Shown piece after piece: positions 1-7,047 of a DNA stretch of 30,668 bases. The stretch spans positions 1-30,668 of the forward strand of contig DASPZU010000071.1 of assembly GCA_035636095.1 (NCBI GenBank). The letters are read 5' to 3'. The position numbers and the translations under genes are program-made. The stretch is from Gp7-AA10 sp035636095 (GTDB lineage: Bacteria > Acidobacteriota > Thermoanaerobaculia > Gp7-AA8). Each line of letters starts with the position of its first letter. Positions within the stretch are counted from its first letter, which is position 1. The notes below the pieces were generated by a model. That model saw only the letters and a program-made list of their open reading frames with translations. It did not search any database and was not told the origin of the DNA.

Positions 1-420
1 GCGGACGTAGTGCATTTCCGGCAGTCGCAGCGAGAAGAATTCCGTTTTCGCTTCCCGGACGCCGAAGCGACCGACCACCGTCCGGTGATTGCGAAAGATC
101 GAGTCGACCAGAGCGTCGCCCACCCGCATGGTGATGTCGACCTGCCGCGCCAGCAGACCCTCAGCGCCGCGATTGGCGACCACGTGAACGCGATCGCCGG
201 GACGCAGATCGGCGCGATCGTAATTGTGGGCGTTGAATCGGATCGGAACGGGACGACCGAGGGCCACCCGAACGCGCGGGCCGCCATCGGTGAGGATGAT
301 CATCCGATCGATCGACCGGTTCATCATGCACACCGTGCCGTCGACATTCAATGTGCGGACCGCGGCCATCCCGGACGTGGTGAGGAGAGCAAGGGAAATC
401 GCAAGCGTCGTGATCTTCAT
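1..420 (-). CDS. Small secreted protein of unknown function (3' end outside window)
   Basis: Reading the minus strand from an ATG at 420 gives 140 codons open to the window edge. The first 19 residues (MKITTLAISLALLTTSGMA) look like a Sec signal peptide, with cleavage expected after SGMA. The rest (RTLNVDGTVCMMNRS, later RVALGRPVPIRF and LRPGDRVHVVANRG) is beta-rich and resembles the small OB-like folds of DUF5666-type proteins, but I do not recognise a named family. The ATG overlaps the stop of the upstream PilZ gene as ATGA, so the two are probably translationally coupled and co-transcribed. A weak purine stretch (GAAGG) precedes the start. The C-terminus is missing, so length and full domain content cannot be judged. 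Confidence 0.7.
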   Translation of the reverse strand, partial: MKITTLAISLALLTTSGMAAVRTLNVDGTVCMMNRSIDRMIILTDGGPRVRVALGRPVPIRFNAHNYDRADLRPGDRVHVVANRGAEGLLARQVDITMRVGDALVDSIFRNHRTVVGRFGVREAKTEFFSLRLPEMHYVR

Positions 421-1100
421 GGCAGATACCTTCGCGTCGGAATTCCTTCCGCTTTGTTGATGCTGAGCTGCGCCAGAGTCTGCGTCAGCCTCTTCCCCTC
501 CTCATCCGTGAGCTGGTAGGTCTGGCAAAGTAAATCGACGTAGTACGGAGCGACGTCGGCGGAAATCGTGAAGCCGTTCGGAGGCTGCTCCGAACGCGTG
601 GTCTCGGTCCGTCGCCATTTGCCGTCCACCAGCTCGCATCGGCGGTAGCGATCGCCCTTCCCGATCACGAATGCATACGGGCCCAGCGGCGGGATGCCGC
701 GCGCGTTCGCTTTCTGCTCTTCCAGGGCGCGAATCACGTAGGAGGCGATCAGCTCGCGGATGACCTGGTCGGCATCGCCGATGGTTTCTTTGATGACCAA
801 TCCGGTCTGATAAAGGCTTTTTTCCCCGGGCGCCTTGGCGAACGAATACAGCGTGCATCGAACGACCTGACACGCAACCTGCACCGCGCGGTCGTTCCAA
901 TCGAAGACCAGCTCGGTGTCGCTTCCGGGCGTGAAACGCGCGTCCGAAATGACGCGCGCGCCGTTGAGCGAGAGATCGACCAGATGGACCGGAACAGCCC
1001 CCAGATGCGCCTCCAATGGCGTATCGAGATGGATGCGGTGGAACCGCCGCCGGTCTTCAGGCCTTTCGCTCTGCGAGGGCGAATTCTCTGCGGTGGACAC
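417..1100 (-). CDS. PilZ domain protein (copy 1) with conserved C-terminal extension
   Basis: Predicted cytoplasmic c-di-GMP receptor of 227 aa. I chose the GTG at 1100; longer in-frame starts would run into the divergent permease gene. The PilZ signature is complete: RRFHR (RxxxR, residues 18-22) followed by DLSLNG (DxSxxG, residues 42-47). The PilZ barrel covers about residues 15-105. The remaining 120 residues hold no named domain but are shared almost colinearly with the PilZ protein at 2409-3074; both end in a NKAEG(I/V)PTRRY(L/I)P tail. A TATACT box lies 10 nt upstream of the GTG, so the mRNA may have almost no leader. The gene overlaps the downstream secreted-protein gene by 4 bp. A role in c-di-GMP signalling is inferred from the motif; the output partner is unknown. 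Confidence 0.85.
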   Translation of the reverse strand: MSTAENSPSQSERPEDRRRFHRIHLDTPLEAHLGAVPVHLVDLSLNGARVISDARFTPGSDTELVFDWNDRAVQVACQVVRCTLYSFAKAPGEKSLYQTGLVIKETIGDADQVIRELIASYVIRALEEQKANARGIPPLGPYAFVIGKGDRYRRCELVDGKWRRTETTRSEQPPNGFTISADVAPYYVDLLCQTYQLTDEEGKRLTQTLAQLSINKAEGIPTRRYLP

Positions 1101-1110
1101 GGGCTCAGAG

Positions 1111-1118
1111 AGTATAAC
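1111..1118. promoter_or_regulatory. Overlapping bidirectional -10 element between PilZ-1 and the permease
   Basis: The 25-bp gap between two divergent starts contains AGTATAAC. On the plus strand TATAAC (1113-1118) lies 7 nt before the permease GTG at 1126. On the minus strand TATACT (1116-1111) lies 10 nt before the PilZ-1 GTG. No convincing -35 hexamer is visible on either side. The arrangement predicts leaderless or nearly leaderless transcripts in both directions. Confidence 0.5.
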
Positions 1119-1125
1119 GCTGGCC

Positions 1126-2421
1126 GTGACGACGTTCGCCCGCCGGCTCGGCCCGTTCGACGCCACCATGATCGTGATGGGCGGGATCATCGGCTCGGGC
1201 ATCTTCATCAACCCGCACGTGGTCGCCCTTCACGTCCACTCGGCAACACTGATCGTGAACGCCTGGATCGCCGGCGGTCTCATCGCCCTCCTGGGCGCGT
1301 TCGCCTATGCCGAGCTTGCGGCGCTGCGGCCGGAAGTCGGTGGTCAATACGCGTACCTTCGCGACGCCTACCATCCGTCGATCGCCTTTCTGTACGGATG
1401 GGTGCTGTTGCTGGTCATTCAGACGGGCGGGATGGCGGCGGTGGGAGTGACGTTCGGAAAGTATTTCGTCCAATTGACAGGCACTGCCATCCCGGATCGC
1501 GTGATTGCTGCCGCGGCGCTCGCGATTCTCACGATCATCAATTGCCTGGGCGTGCGCAGCGGCAGCAACACGCAAAGCGCGCTGATGCTGCTGAAGCTCG
1601 CCGCCATCGCAGCATTGATCGTGGTCGGCTTCAGTGGGGCGCCGGCGCCGTCGCCGGCGGCCGCCGAGGTCGGCGGCGCTCCACTCCTCCTCAGCTTTGC
1701 AGCCGCCATGACGCCGGTGATGTTCGCCTACGGCGGGTGGCAGACCGCCAGCTTCATCTCGGGCGAGTTGAAACGCCCCGAGCGCGATCTCGCGGTCGGC
1801 CTCCTGCTCGGCGTCGCGGGCGTGATCGTTGTGTACGTGCTCGTGAACGTCGTGTGCGTTCGCGTTCTCGGTCCGTCCGGTCTGGCACAAAGCGAAGCGC
1901 CGGCGTCCGATGTCATGCGCGCCGTGCTCGGCGAGCGCGGTGCGCGAACGATCGCGCTGGGGATCGCCATCTCCGCGCTCGGCTTTCTCAGTCAAAGCAT
2001 GTTGACCGCGCCGCGCGTCTACTACGCCATGGCAGCCGATGGCGTCTTCTTTCGCACCGTTGCGCGCATCAACCCCAAGACTCACGTGCCGACCGTCGCG
2101 ATCGCGCTGCAGGGAATCGTCGCGATCATCATCACCTGGACGCGAAAGTACGGACAGATCCTCAACTATGTGGTGTCCATTGATTTCATTTTCTTCGGAC
2201 TGACGGGGCTTTCGCTCTTCATCTTCCGCCGCCGCCTCCCCCCCGCCTCCTTCCGCGCGCCCGGCCACCCGGTGACGACAGCGGCCTTCACGCTCGCGTG
2301 CTGGGCGGTCGTGATTGCCACCATCGCACAACATCCGACCGACAGCGTCATCGGCCTGCTGATTCTGTTAGCGGGATTGCCGGCGTACCTTTGGTGGAGC
2401 GGTCGGCGTCAGGGTATGTAG
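1126..2421 (+). CDS. APC superfamily amino-acid permease
   Basis: Inner-membrane transporter of 431 aa, the usual size for the LAT/SteT-like branch of the APC (amino acid-polyamine-organocation) superfamily. Twelve hydrophobic segments are expected. TM1 carries the substrate-binding glycine motif in MIVMGGIIGSGIFINP (GSGIF, about residues 24-28). Later conserved stretches include EVGGQYAYLRDAYHP, which begins the TM3 region, and FAYGGWQTASF in the TM6 region. The GTG at 1126 is preferred because it gives the normal short N-terminus (LGPFDATMIV) and lies 7 nt after TATAAC; an in-frame ATG at 1168 would cut into TM1. Substrate is not deducible; neutral amino acids are the family norm. Its 3' end overlaps that of PilZ-2 by 13 bp. 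It is flanked on both sides by paralogous PilZ genes facing away from and toward it. Confidence 0.88.
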   Translation: MTTFARRLGPFDATMIVMGGIIGSGIFINPHVVALHVHSATLIVNAWIAGGLIALLGAFAYAELAALRPEVGGQYAYLRDAYHPSIAFLYGWVLLLVIQTGGMAAVGVTFGKYFVQLTGTAIPDRVIAAAALAILTIINCLGVRSGSNTQSALMLLKLAAIAALIVVGFSGAPAPSPAAAEVGGAPLLLSFAAAMTPVMFAYGGWQTASFISGELKRPERDLAVGLLLGVAGVIVVYVLVNVVCVRVLGPSGLAQSEAPASDVMRAVLGERGARTIALGIAISALGFLSQSMLTAPRVYYAMAADGVFFRTVARINPKTHVPTVAIALQGIVAIIITWTRKYGQILNYVVSIDFIFFGLTGLSLFIFRRRLPPASFRAPGHPVTTAAFTLACWAVVIATIAQHPTDSVIGLLILLAGLPAYLWWSGRRQGM

Positions 2422-3074
2422 CGCCGCGTCGGCACGCCCTCGGCCTTGTTGATGCTGAGCTCCGCCAGGATGCGCGTCAGCCGCCGCCCTTCCTCGTCGG
2501 TCATCTCGTACGTTTTGCAGAGCATGTCGAGGTAGTGTGGCGCCACTTCCGCGGAGATGGTGAAGCCGGTCAGCGGTTGTTCGGGGCGGGTGGTCGCGGT
2601 GATTTTCCAACTGCCGTCGGTGAAGTCGCAGCGACGATAGCGATTGCTTTTTCCTTCCAGGTGAACGTACGGCCCGATGGGAGGAACACCTTCCCAGTTG
2701 GCGCGTTGCTCATCGAGCGCTTTCATCACGAATGACGCGATGAGCTCGTGCATCACCTTGTTCGAGTCGCCGACCGACTCGGCGATGCGAAGGCCGATCT
2801 CGTATGTGCTGACCTGATCCTTTCCGCTCGCGAAGGTCTGAAGGAGGCACCGCGTTACCTCGCACTTCAGGTGAATGGTCTTCCCTTCCCAATCGATCAT
2901 CAGGTCGGTCTTGGCGCCGGGAATCATGCGCGTGCTGCCCAGGAGCTTCGCGCCGCCGATGGCCAGATCGAGAACGCGGACGGGTTTGTCGCCGAGGCGC
3001 CCGGGCATCGGATGTTCGAAGTGGATACGTTCGAACTGGCGTTGAACCTCGTGGAATTCTCGGCGCGTAGGAAT
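2409..3074 (-). CDS. PilZ domain protein (copy 2), probable ATT start
   Basis: Paralog of the PilZ protein at 417-1100. The first ATG in frame (3008) would give 199 aa and remove the RxxxR arm. The frame upstream of it stays open and encodes clear PilZ sequence (RREFHEVQRQFERIHFEHP), including RQFER as RxxxR (residues 12-16), followed by DLAIGG (DxAxxG, residues 36-41). No ATG, GTG or TTG precedes this stretch. A perfect TATAAT (3087-3082) is followed by exactly 7 nt and then ATT (3074-3072). I therefore propose a leaderless message starting at ATT, giving 221 aa. The C-terminal extension matches copy 1. The S-to-A change in the DxSxxG motif may weaken c-di-GMP binding. The existence of the gene is firm; the start is inferred. 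Confidence 0.8.
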   Translation of the reverse strand: MPTRREFHEVQRQFERIHFEHPMPGRLGDKPVRVLDLAIGGAKLLGSTRMIPGAKTDLMIDWEGKTIHLKCEVTRCLLQTFASGKDQVSTYEIGLRIAESVGDSNKVMHELIASFVMKALDEQRANWEGVPPIGPYVHLEGKSNRYRRCDFTDGSWKITATTRPEQPLTGFTISAEVAPHYLDMLCKTYEMTDEEGRRLTRILAELSINKAEGVPTRRYIP

Positions 3075-3081
3075 GTGAAAA

Positions 3082-3087
3082 ATTATA
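3082..3087 (-). promoter_or_regulatory. -10 box (TATAAT) of PilZ-2
   Basis: A consensus TATAAT on the minus strand lies in the 19-bp gap after the stop of the beta-lactamase-like gene. Seven nucleotides separate it from the ATT at 3074, which would place the transcription start on the first base of that codon. No good -35 hexamer is seen 16-18 bp upstream. Confidence 0.5.
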
Positions 3088-3093
3088 GCGGCC

Positions 3094-4020
3094 TTACTGC
3101 GGACTTATTGGAGATAGCTCAGTAAGGATTGACTTCATGATCGCTGGAAGTAATGTCTTGTCATCGGCGAGGCCGCGCGTGAACACGACCAGGATGATTT
3201 TCCGCCCGCTGGGCAGCTCGATATAGGCCGCGTCGTGCCGCACTTCGGCTGTCCATCCGGCTTTCGACCACAATTTCGATCCGGCCGGCAACGCTTCGCC
3301 GATGAAGCTTTTGACCTGCCCTTCGTCCGTCGGCGGCGAGTCGAGCGGACGCGCCATCAGCGCCATCATGGCGTCGCTGGCCGCAGGCGACACCGCGCGC
3401 TTCCGCAAAATCCAGAGCATGAGCGAGGCGACGCCGTTGGCAGTGGCGCGGTTTCGGTTCGGCCGAGTCGGCCCGCCCATCAACTGCACGTCGCGGCCGA
3501 ACGGGCCGAAGCTCCACGGCTTGGCCATGGCGCTGATGTCGTACCCCATCGGATTGAAATAGCGATTGACCACGCCCCGCCGATCGATGAACTTTCGCAA
3601 CGCGCGACCCTGCAGCTCCGGACCGCTGCACGTGTCCGTGATCGTATCGAGCAGAAAGGCGGTGGCGTCGTTGTCGGACACCACGATCATCTCGTGCAGC
3701 GCGCGCGGGACGTCGGGATCGTTCTCTTTGCGCTGGTGATAGACCTCCACCATGTAAAAAAGCTTGATGACTGAGGCGGGATAAAACGGCGCGTTCCCGT
3801 GGTAATCGGCCCGCGACATCACGTCGGGCTTGGTGACGTCGATGATGTTCATGGCGAGATTGTCGGCGGTCAGCTTTGGAAATGCCTTCAGGGTCGCGTC
3901 GGTGGTATGGCGCAGTGCAGTGTCGAGCGACGGATCGACAGGAAGTTGTTGGAATTCGAGAAAGTTGGCGCGAGCGACTGCAGAAATCAGCAAAACTCCG
4001 ATGACAAATCGGATACGCAT
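3094..4020 (-). CDS. Secreted class A beta-lactamase-like serine hydrolase
   Basis: 308-aa protein with a signal peptide (MRIRFVIGVLLISAVARA, residues 1-18), so periplasmic. Family marks: PASVIK (SxxK, Ser83 and Lys86), SDND (SDN loop, 115-117) and KAG at 253-255 in place of KTG. These place it in the beta-lactamase2 / class A-like superfamily (PF13354 type). I do not see an obvious omega-loop ExxLN motif with the general base, so it may be a D-Ala-D-Ala carboxypeptidase-like or other serine hydrolase and not a true beta-lactamase. In-frame ATGs also occur at 4029 and 4038. I chose 4020 because TAGAAT lies exactly 7 nt upstream, the leaderless spacing seen at other genes here. A CRP-type palindrome sits just upstream of that box. 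Confidence 0.8.
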   Translation of the reverse strand: MRIRFVIGVLLISAVARANFLEFQQLPVDPSLDTALRHTTDATLKAFPKLTADNLAMNIIDVTKPDVMSRADYHGNAPFYPASVIKLFYMVEVYHQRKENDPDVPRALHEMIVVSDNDATAFLLDTITDTCSGPELQGRALRKFIDRRGVVNRYFNPMGYDISAMAKPWSFGPFGRDVQLMGGPTRPNRNRATANGVASLMLWILRKRAVSPAASDAMMALMARPLDSPPTDEGQVKSFIGEALPAGSKLWSKAGWTAEVRHDAAYIELPSGRKIILVVFTRGLADDKTLLPAIMKSILTELSPISPQ

Positions 4021-4027
4021 GGCGTGC

Positions 4028-4033
4028 ATTCTA
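4028..4033 (-). promoter_or_regulatory. -10 box (TAGAAT) of the beta-lactamase-like gene
   Basis: TAGAAT on the minus strand (4033-4028) is followed by 7 nt and the ATG at 4020. This predicts a leaderless transcript and decides among three clustered in-frame ATGs. The upstream -35 region is occupied by the CRP-like palindrome. Confidence 0.5.
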
Positions 4034-4038
4034 TGCAT

Positions 4039-4054
4039 TGTGATCCGAATCACA
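4039..4054. promoter_or_regulatory. CRP/FNR-family operator (TGTGA-N6-TCACA)
   Basis: TGTGATCCGAATCACA matches the TGTGA-N6-TCACA core of the E. coli CRP site and is a perfect 6-bp inverted repeat around 4 nt. It lies in the 178-bp divergent gap between the beta-lactamase-like gene and the CBM9-like gene. If the minus-strand start point is 4020, the site is centred about 26-27 bp upstream, between -10 and -35, where a bound regulator would be expected to repress. Relative to the plus-strand gene it lies about 150 bp upstream. The regulator itself is not in the window. Confidence 0.6.
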
Positions 4055-4165
4055 GTTCCCATTTCAGCCTGAACGCATTTTTTACGGCACCGCGCATCCC
4101 TTTCGTTGCATCGTTCAACCATTCGGCTCAAGCCGAGGCGTGCGCACAGGGGTCTCTCTCGAACC

Positions 4166-4183
4166 GTTGACCCTCCGGTCAAC
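4166..4183 (+). promoter_or_regulatory. Perfect 7-bp inverted repeat directly upstream of the CBM9-like gene RBS
   Basis: GTTGACC-CTCC-GGTCAAC forms a perfect 7-bp stem with a 4-nt loop ending 3 nt before the strong Shine-Dalgarno AGGAGG (4187-4192) of the gene starting at 4199. It could be an operator or an mRNA hairpin in the leader; the sequence alone does not decide. Confidence 0.45.
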
Positions 4184-4198
4184 ATAGGAGGAAAAATC

Positions 4199-4864
4199 AT
4201 GGTTATCCGTGTGTCCAAAGTGTCGGCATTCATCTTTCTTCTGGCTGCGCTGACAGCCAACGCGCAGCCGATCGTCATCGACGGCCATTTCGATCCCGCG
4301 GAGTGGGCCGGCGCGACTTCTTATGCATTCTCCGTCAACCTTCCCGGCGGCGGAACGACGTCCGGGCAGCTGTACATCGCCAATGACAGGAACAATCTCT
4401 ATATGGCCATGCGCGTGAAGGAGCCGGTGACGCAGGCCGCTGAGAGCTTCGTCATCGAGTTCGACAACCCGGCGCGCGACGGCGTCATCGGCCCCGGCGA
4501 TGACGGCCTCGTCCTGAGTATCTCCGGCTTCTGCAATCGTCAGAAGGAGTTCACCGACGACTTCCGCTACACCGGCATGCCGCCGTGTCCCCCGGCCCAG
4601 ATCTGCAGCGGCAGAGACGTCGACTTCGGAGGCACGAGCGATGGAAACGGCGCCGTCGACAACGACGGCACGTGGACGACGTACGAGCTATGGCATCCGC
4701 TGGCCAGTGCCGACGTCACACACGACATTCAAATCCGGCGCGGACGCGAGGAGCTGCGCTTCACGGTGATGCAGCGGCTGATCGACGCCAGCAACACCAT
4801 CGCCGACACGTTCTACCCCGGACCGGCCTTCGGCGCCCTGGCGACCTACGTCGTCCATCCGTAA
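4199..4864 (+). CDS. Secreted CBM9/DOMON-like protein
   Basis: 221-aa secreted protein. The ATG at 4199 follows a near-perfect AGGAGG with 6-nt spacing and opens a signal peptide (MVIRVSKVSAFIFLLAALTANAQ, residues 1-23). The mature part begins IVIDGHFDPAEWAGA and continues with LYIANDRNNLYMAMRV, ESFVIEFDN and WTTYELWHPL. This is the pattern of the carbohydrate-binding family 9 / CBM9-like domain, a beta-sandwich found alone in many secreted Acidobacteria and Bacteroidetes proteins. A Cys-containing insert (CNRQKE, CPPAQICSG) is consistent with an exported, disulfide-bearing protein. No catalytic domain is present. Binding of a polysaccharide is plausible, but the ligand is unknown. It converges on the transketolase gene with a GC-rich hairpin between them. 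Confidence 0.75.
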   Translation: MVIRVSKVSAFIFLLAALTANAQPIVIDGHFDPAEWAGATSYAFSVNLPGGGTTSGQLYIANDRNNLYMAMRVKEPVTQAAESFVIEFDNPARDGVIGPGDDGLVLSISGFCNRQKEFTDDFRYTGMPPCPPAQICSGRDVDFGGTSDGNGAVDNDGTWTTYELWHPLASADVTHDIQIRRGREELRFTVMQRLIDASNTIADTFYPGPAFGALATYVVHP

Positions 4865-4877
4865 CCAGTTTGCGTCA

Positions 4878-4902
4878 GGCGGCGCGGCCTAACCGCGCCG
4901 CC
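4878..4902. terminator. GC-rich hairpin between convergent genes
   Basis: GGCGGCGCGG and CCGCGCCGCC form a perfect 10-bp stem around the 5-nt loop CCTAA. The 3' arm codes the last residues (RRG) of transketolase, and the loop contains its stop codon. No T-run follows on either side, so this is a terminator-like or 3'-end-protecting structure and not a classical intrinsic terminator. Confidence 0.5.
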
Positions 4903-6994
4903 ATTCGCGAATGCGCTGCGCCACCTTCGCCGGCGTGAAGCCCAGCTCCTCGGCGATCTTTTCGTAGGGGGCCGAGGCGCCGAAGCGATCGATGCCGATC
5001 ACGAGCGCATTGTGATTGACGTACTTATACCAGCCCGATGAGCGGCCCGCCTCGATCGCGACCACACGGCTGCGATCGCCCAGGACGCGGTTGCGATAGT
5101 CAATATCTTGACGATCGAAGAGATCGAGCGAGGGCGCCGATACGACGCGCGCCTGCACGCCTTCGCCGCGCAGAAGATCAGCCGTCTTCATGGCCAGCGG
5201 CACTTCGGAGCCAGTCGCGATGATGGTGATGTCGCCGTCGCGATAGCGATCGAGCACGTACGCGCCGCGCCAGATCTCGTGCGGATCGAAACCTTCGCCA
5301 TGGGGAATCGGATCGAGCTTCTGTCGCGTGAAAACGAGAATGCTCGGTCCGTGCGATTTTCCGACCGCCCACGCCCACGCCATTGCGGTCTCCGCGCCGT
5401 CGGCAGGACGGAAGAGCGTCATGTTGGGGATGAGTCGCAGCGAGAAGAGCTGCTCGACCGACTGATGCGTCGGTCCATCTTCGCCCAGGAAAACGGAGTC
5501 GTGCGTGTACACGAAAATCGAAGGAATCTCCATCAATGCTGCCAGGCGTATCGCCGGGCGCATGTAGTCCGAGAAGATCAGGAACGTCGATCCGAACGCG
5601 CGCCACGAGCCGTAGAGCGTGATTCCGTTCACTTCCGCGCCCATGGAATGCTCGCGCACGCCGAAATAGAGATTCCGTCCCTTGAAAACTTCGAGTGACG
5701 GCGGCTTATCGGGCGTCTCTTTCGCTCGCACGATGTTGGTGGTCTCTTTGATGTTCGTCTTGGTGGAGGTGGAGAGATCGGCCGCGCCGCCGATGACGAA
5801 CGGCGCGATGGCGGCAAGCTTCTGGATCACCTGGCCCGACAGATCGCGCGTCGCTGTCGGTTTGTCCGACTTGCCCGCTTCGACGAGCTGCATTTCGAAT
5901 CCGTCCGGGAGCGTGTGATTCCAGTACCGGTCCCACTCCTCCGCGAGCTGTGGATTGCGCGTGCGCCACTCCGCCATCCCCTTCTCCCACTTCTTGTGTT
6001 CGCGCGCCAGCTTCTTCGTCTTGCGATCGAATTCCGCGCGCACCTCCTCCGGAACCAGAAAGGTTGGCTCCTGCGGCCATCCGATCGCGGCTTTGGTTGC
6101 CTTCACTTCGTCGGCGCCCAGCGGCTCGCCGTGCGCGCGCGACGTTCCGTGAAACTTCGGGCTGCCCCATCCGATGATGGTGCGCGCCATGATGAGCGAA
6201 GGGCGATCGATGACTCTCTGCGCTTTCTTGATCGCCTTGCGCACGGCGTTGCGGTCGTGACCGTCGATCGACTGCACGTGCCAGTGCACGGCCTCGAATC
6301 GCTTCTTGACGTCGTCCGAAAACGAGAGCCGCGTCTCGCCGTCGAGCGAGATGTAGTTGTCGTCGTAGAGGTAAATGAGATTGCCGAGCCCGAGGTGGCC
6401 GGCCACCGAGGCGGCTTCCGAGGAGATGCCTTCCATCAGATCGCCGTCGGAGCAGATGCAGTAGATGGTGCTCGCCACCGGCTTGAACGGATCGTCGGTG
6501 TTGAACCGCGCCGCCATCATCTTCGACGCGATGCCCATCCCGACCGCATTCGCGAATCCCTGTCCCAGCGGTCCGGTGGTGACTTCGATTCCGACAGCGT
6601 GACCATATTCCGGATGCCCGGCGGTCTTCGATCCCCACTGACGGAACGACTTGAGCTGATCCATCGTCATGTCGGGATAGCCGGTGAGATGCAGCAGCGA
6701 ATAGAGGAGCATCGAGGCGTGGCCGGCGGAGAGAACGAAGCGATCGCGGTCCTGCCACTTCGGCGCTTTCGGATCGTGGCGGAGAAACTCGGTCCACAGC
6801 ACGAAGGCCATGTCGGCCATTCCCATCGGCGATCCGGGATGGCCCGACTTCGCCTTTTCCACGGCATCCACCGACAGGAAGCGGATGGTGTTGACGCACA
6901 GCTCTTCGAGCTTGTCCTTCTCCCCGATTTTCGGCTCGTTGCTTGCTTCAGCGGCCTCGATTGCCGTGCTGGCTTCTTGTGCTGTGCTGCTCAT
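4889..6994 (-). CDS. tkt: Transketolase
   Basis: Thiamine-diphosphate enzyme of the non-oxidative pentose phosphate pathway, cytoplasmic, transferring two-carbon units between ketoses and aldoses. Its 701 aa compare with about 660 for typical bacterial enzymes; the first 25 or so residues are an unconserved Ala/Glu-rich extension. Conserved landmarks: SGHPGSPMG (about 50-58), ThDP/Mg motif SDGDLMEG (182-189) with the metal ligand Asn in LYDDNYISLDG, the catalytic Glu in VREHSMGAEVNGI, and EDGPTHQSVEQL. The start is supported by GGAGG 6 nt upstream, and a TATAAT lies at 7022-7017, giving a leader of about 16 nt. It diverges from the DUF2378-like gene across a 53-bp gap. Identity is secure. Confidence 0.97.
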   Translation of the reverse strand: MSSTAQEASTAIEAAEASNEPKIGEKDKLEELCVNTIRFLSVDAVEKAKSGHPGSPMGMADMAFVLWTEFLRHDPKAPKWQDRDRFVLSAGHASMLLYSLLHLTGYPDMTMDQLKSFRQWGSKTAGHPEYGHAVGIEVTTGPLGQGFANAVGMGIASKMMAARFNTDDPFKPVASTIYCICSDGDLMEGISSEAASVAGHLGLGNLIYLYDDNYISLDGETRLSFSDDVKKRFEAVHWHVQSIDGHDRNAVRKAIKKAQRVIDRPSLIMARTIIGWGSPKFHGTSRAHGEPLGADEVKATKAAIGWPQEPTFLVPEEVRAEFDRKTKKLAREHKKWEKGMAEWRTRNPQLAEEWDRYWNHTLPDGFEMQLVEAGKSDKPTATRDLSGQVIQKLAAIAPFVIGGAADLSTSTKTNIKETTNIVRAKETPDKPPSLEVFKGRNLYFGVREHSMGAEVNGITLYGSWRAFGSTFLIFSDYMRPAIRLAALMEIPSIFVYTHDSVFLGEDGPTHQSVEQLFSLRLIPNMTLFRPADGAETAMAWAWAVGKSHGPSILVFTRQKLDPIPHGEGFDPHEIWRGAYVLDRYRDGDITIIATGSEVPLAMKTADLLRGEGVQARVVSAPSLDLFDRQDIDYRNRVLGDRSRVVAIEAGRSSGWYKYVNHNALVIGIDRFGASAPYEKIAEELGFTPAKVAQRIREWRRG

Positions 6995-7016
6995 GAGGGA
7001 CCTCCGCGGAGCGTGG

Positions 7017-7024
7017 ATTATACT
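7017..7024. promoter_or_regulatory. Overlapping bidirectional -10 element between tkt and the DUF2378-like gene
   Basis: ATTATACT contains TATAAT on the minus strand (7022-7017), 22 nt before the tkt ATG, and TATACT on the plus strand (7019-7024), 23 nt before the ATG at 7048. Both leaders would be short and conventional. No strong -35 was found. Confidence 0.5.
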
Positions 7025-7047
7025 CGGCGGGTCTCGTCCAAATTTGC

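Noticed and set aside
10..519. A long open plus-strand frame at the window start
   Set aside because: It is antisense to the signal-peptide protein at 1-420 and the end of PilZ-1, has no recognisable domain, and its composition (His/Arg/Asp-rich) is that of a shadow frame.
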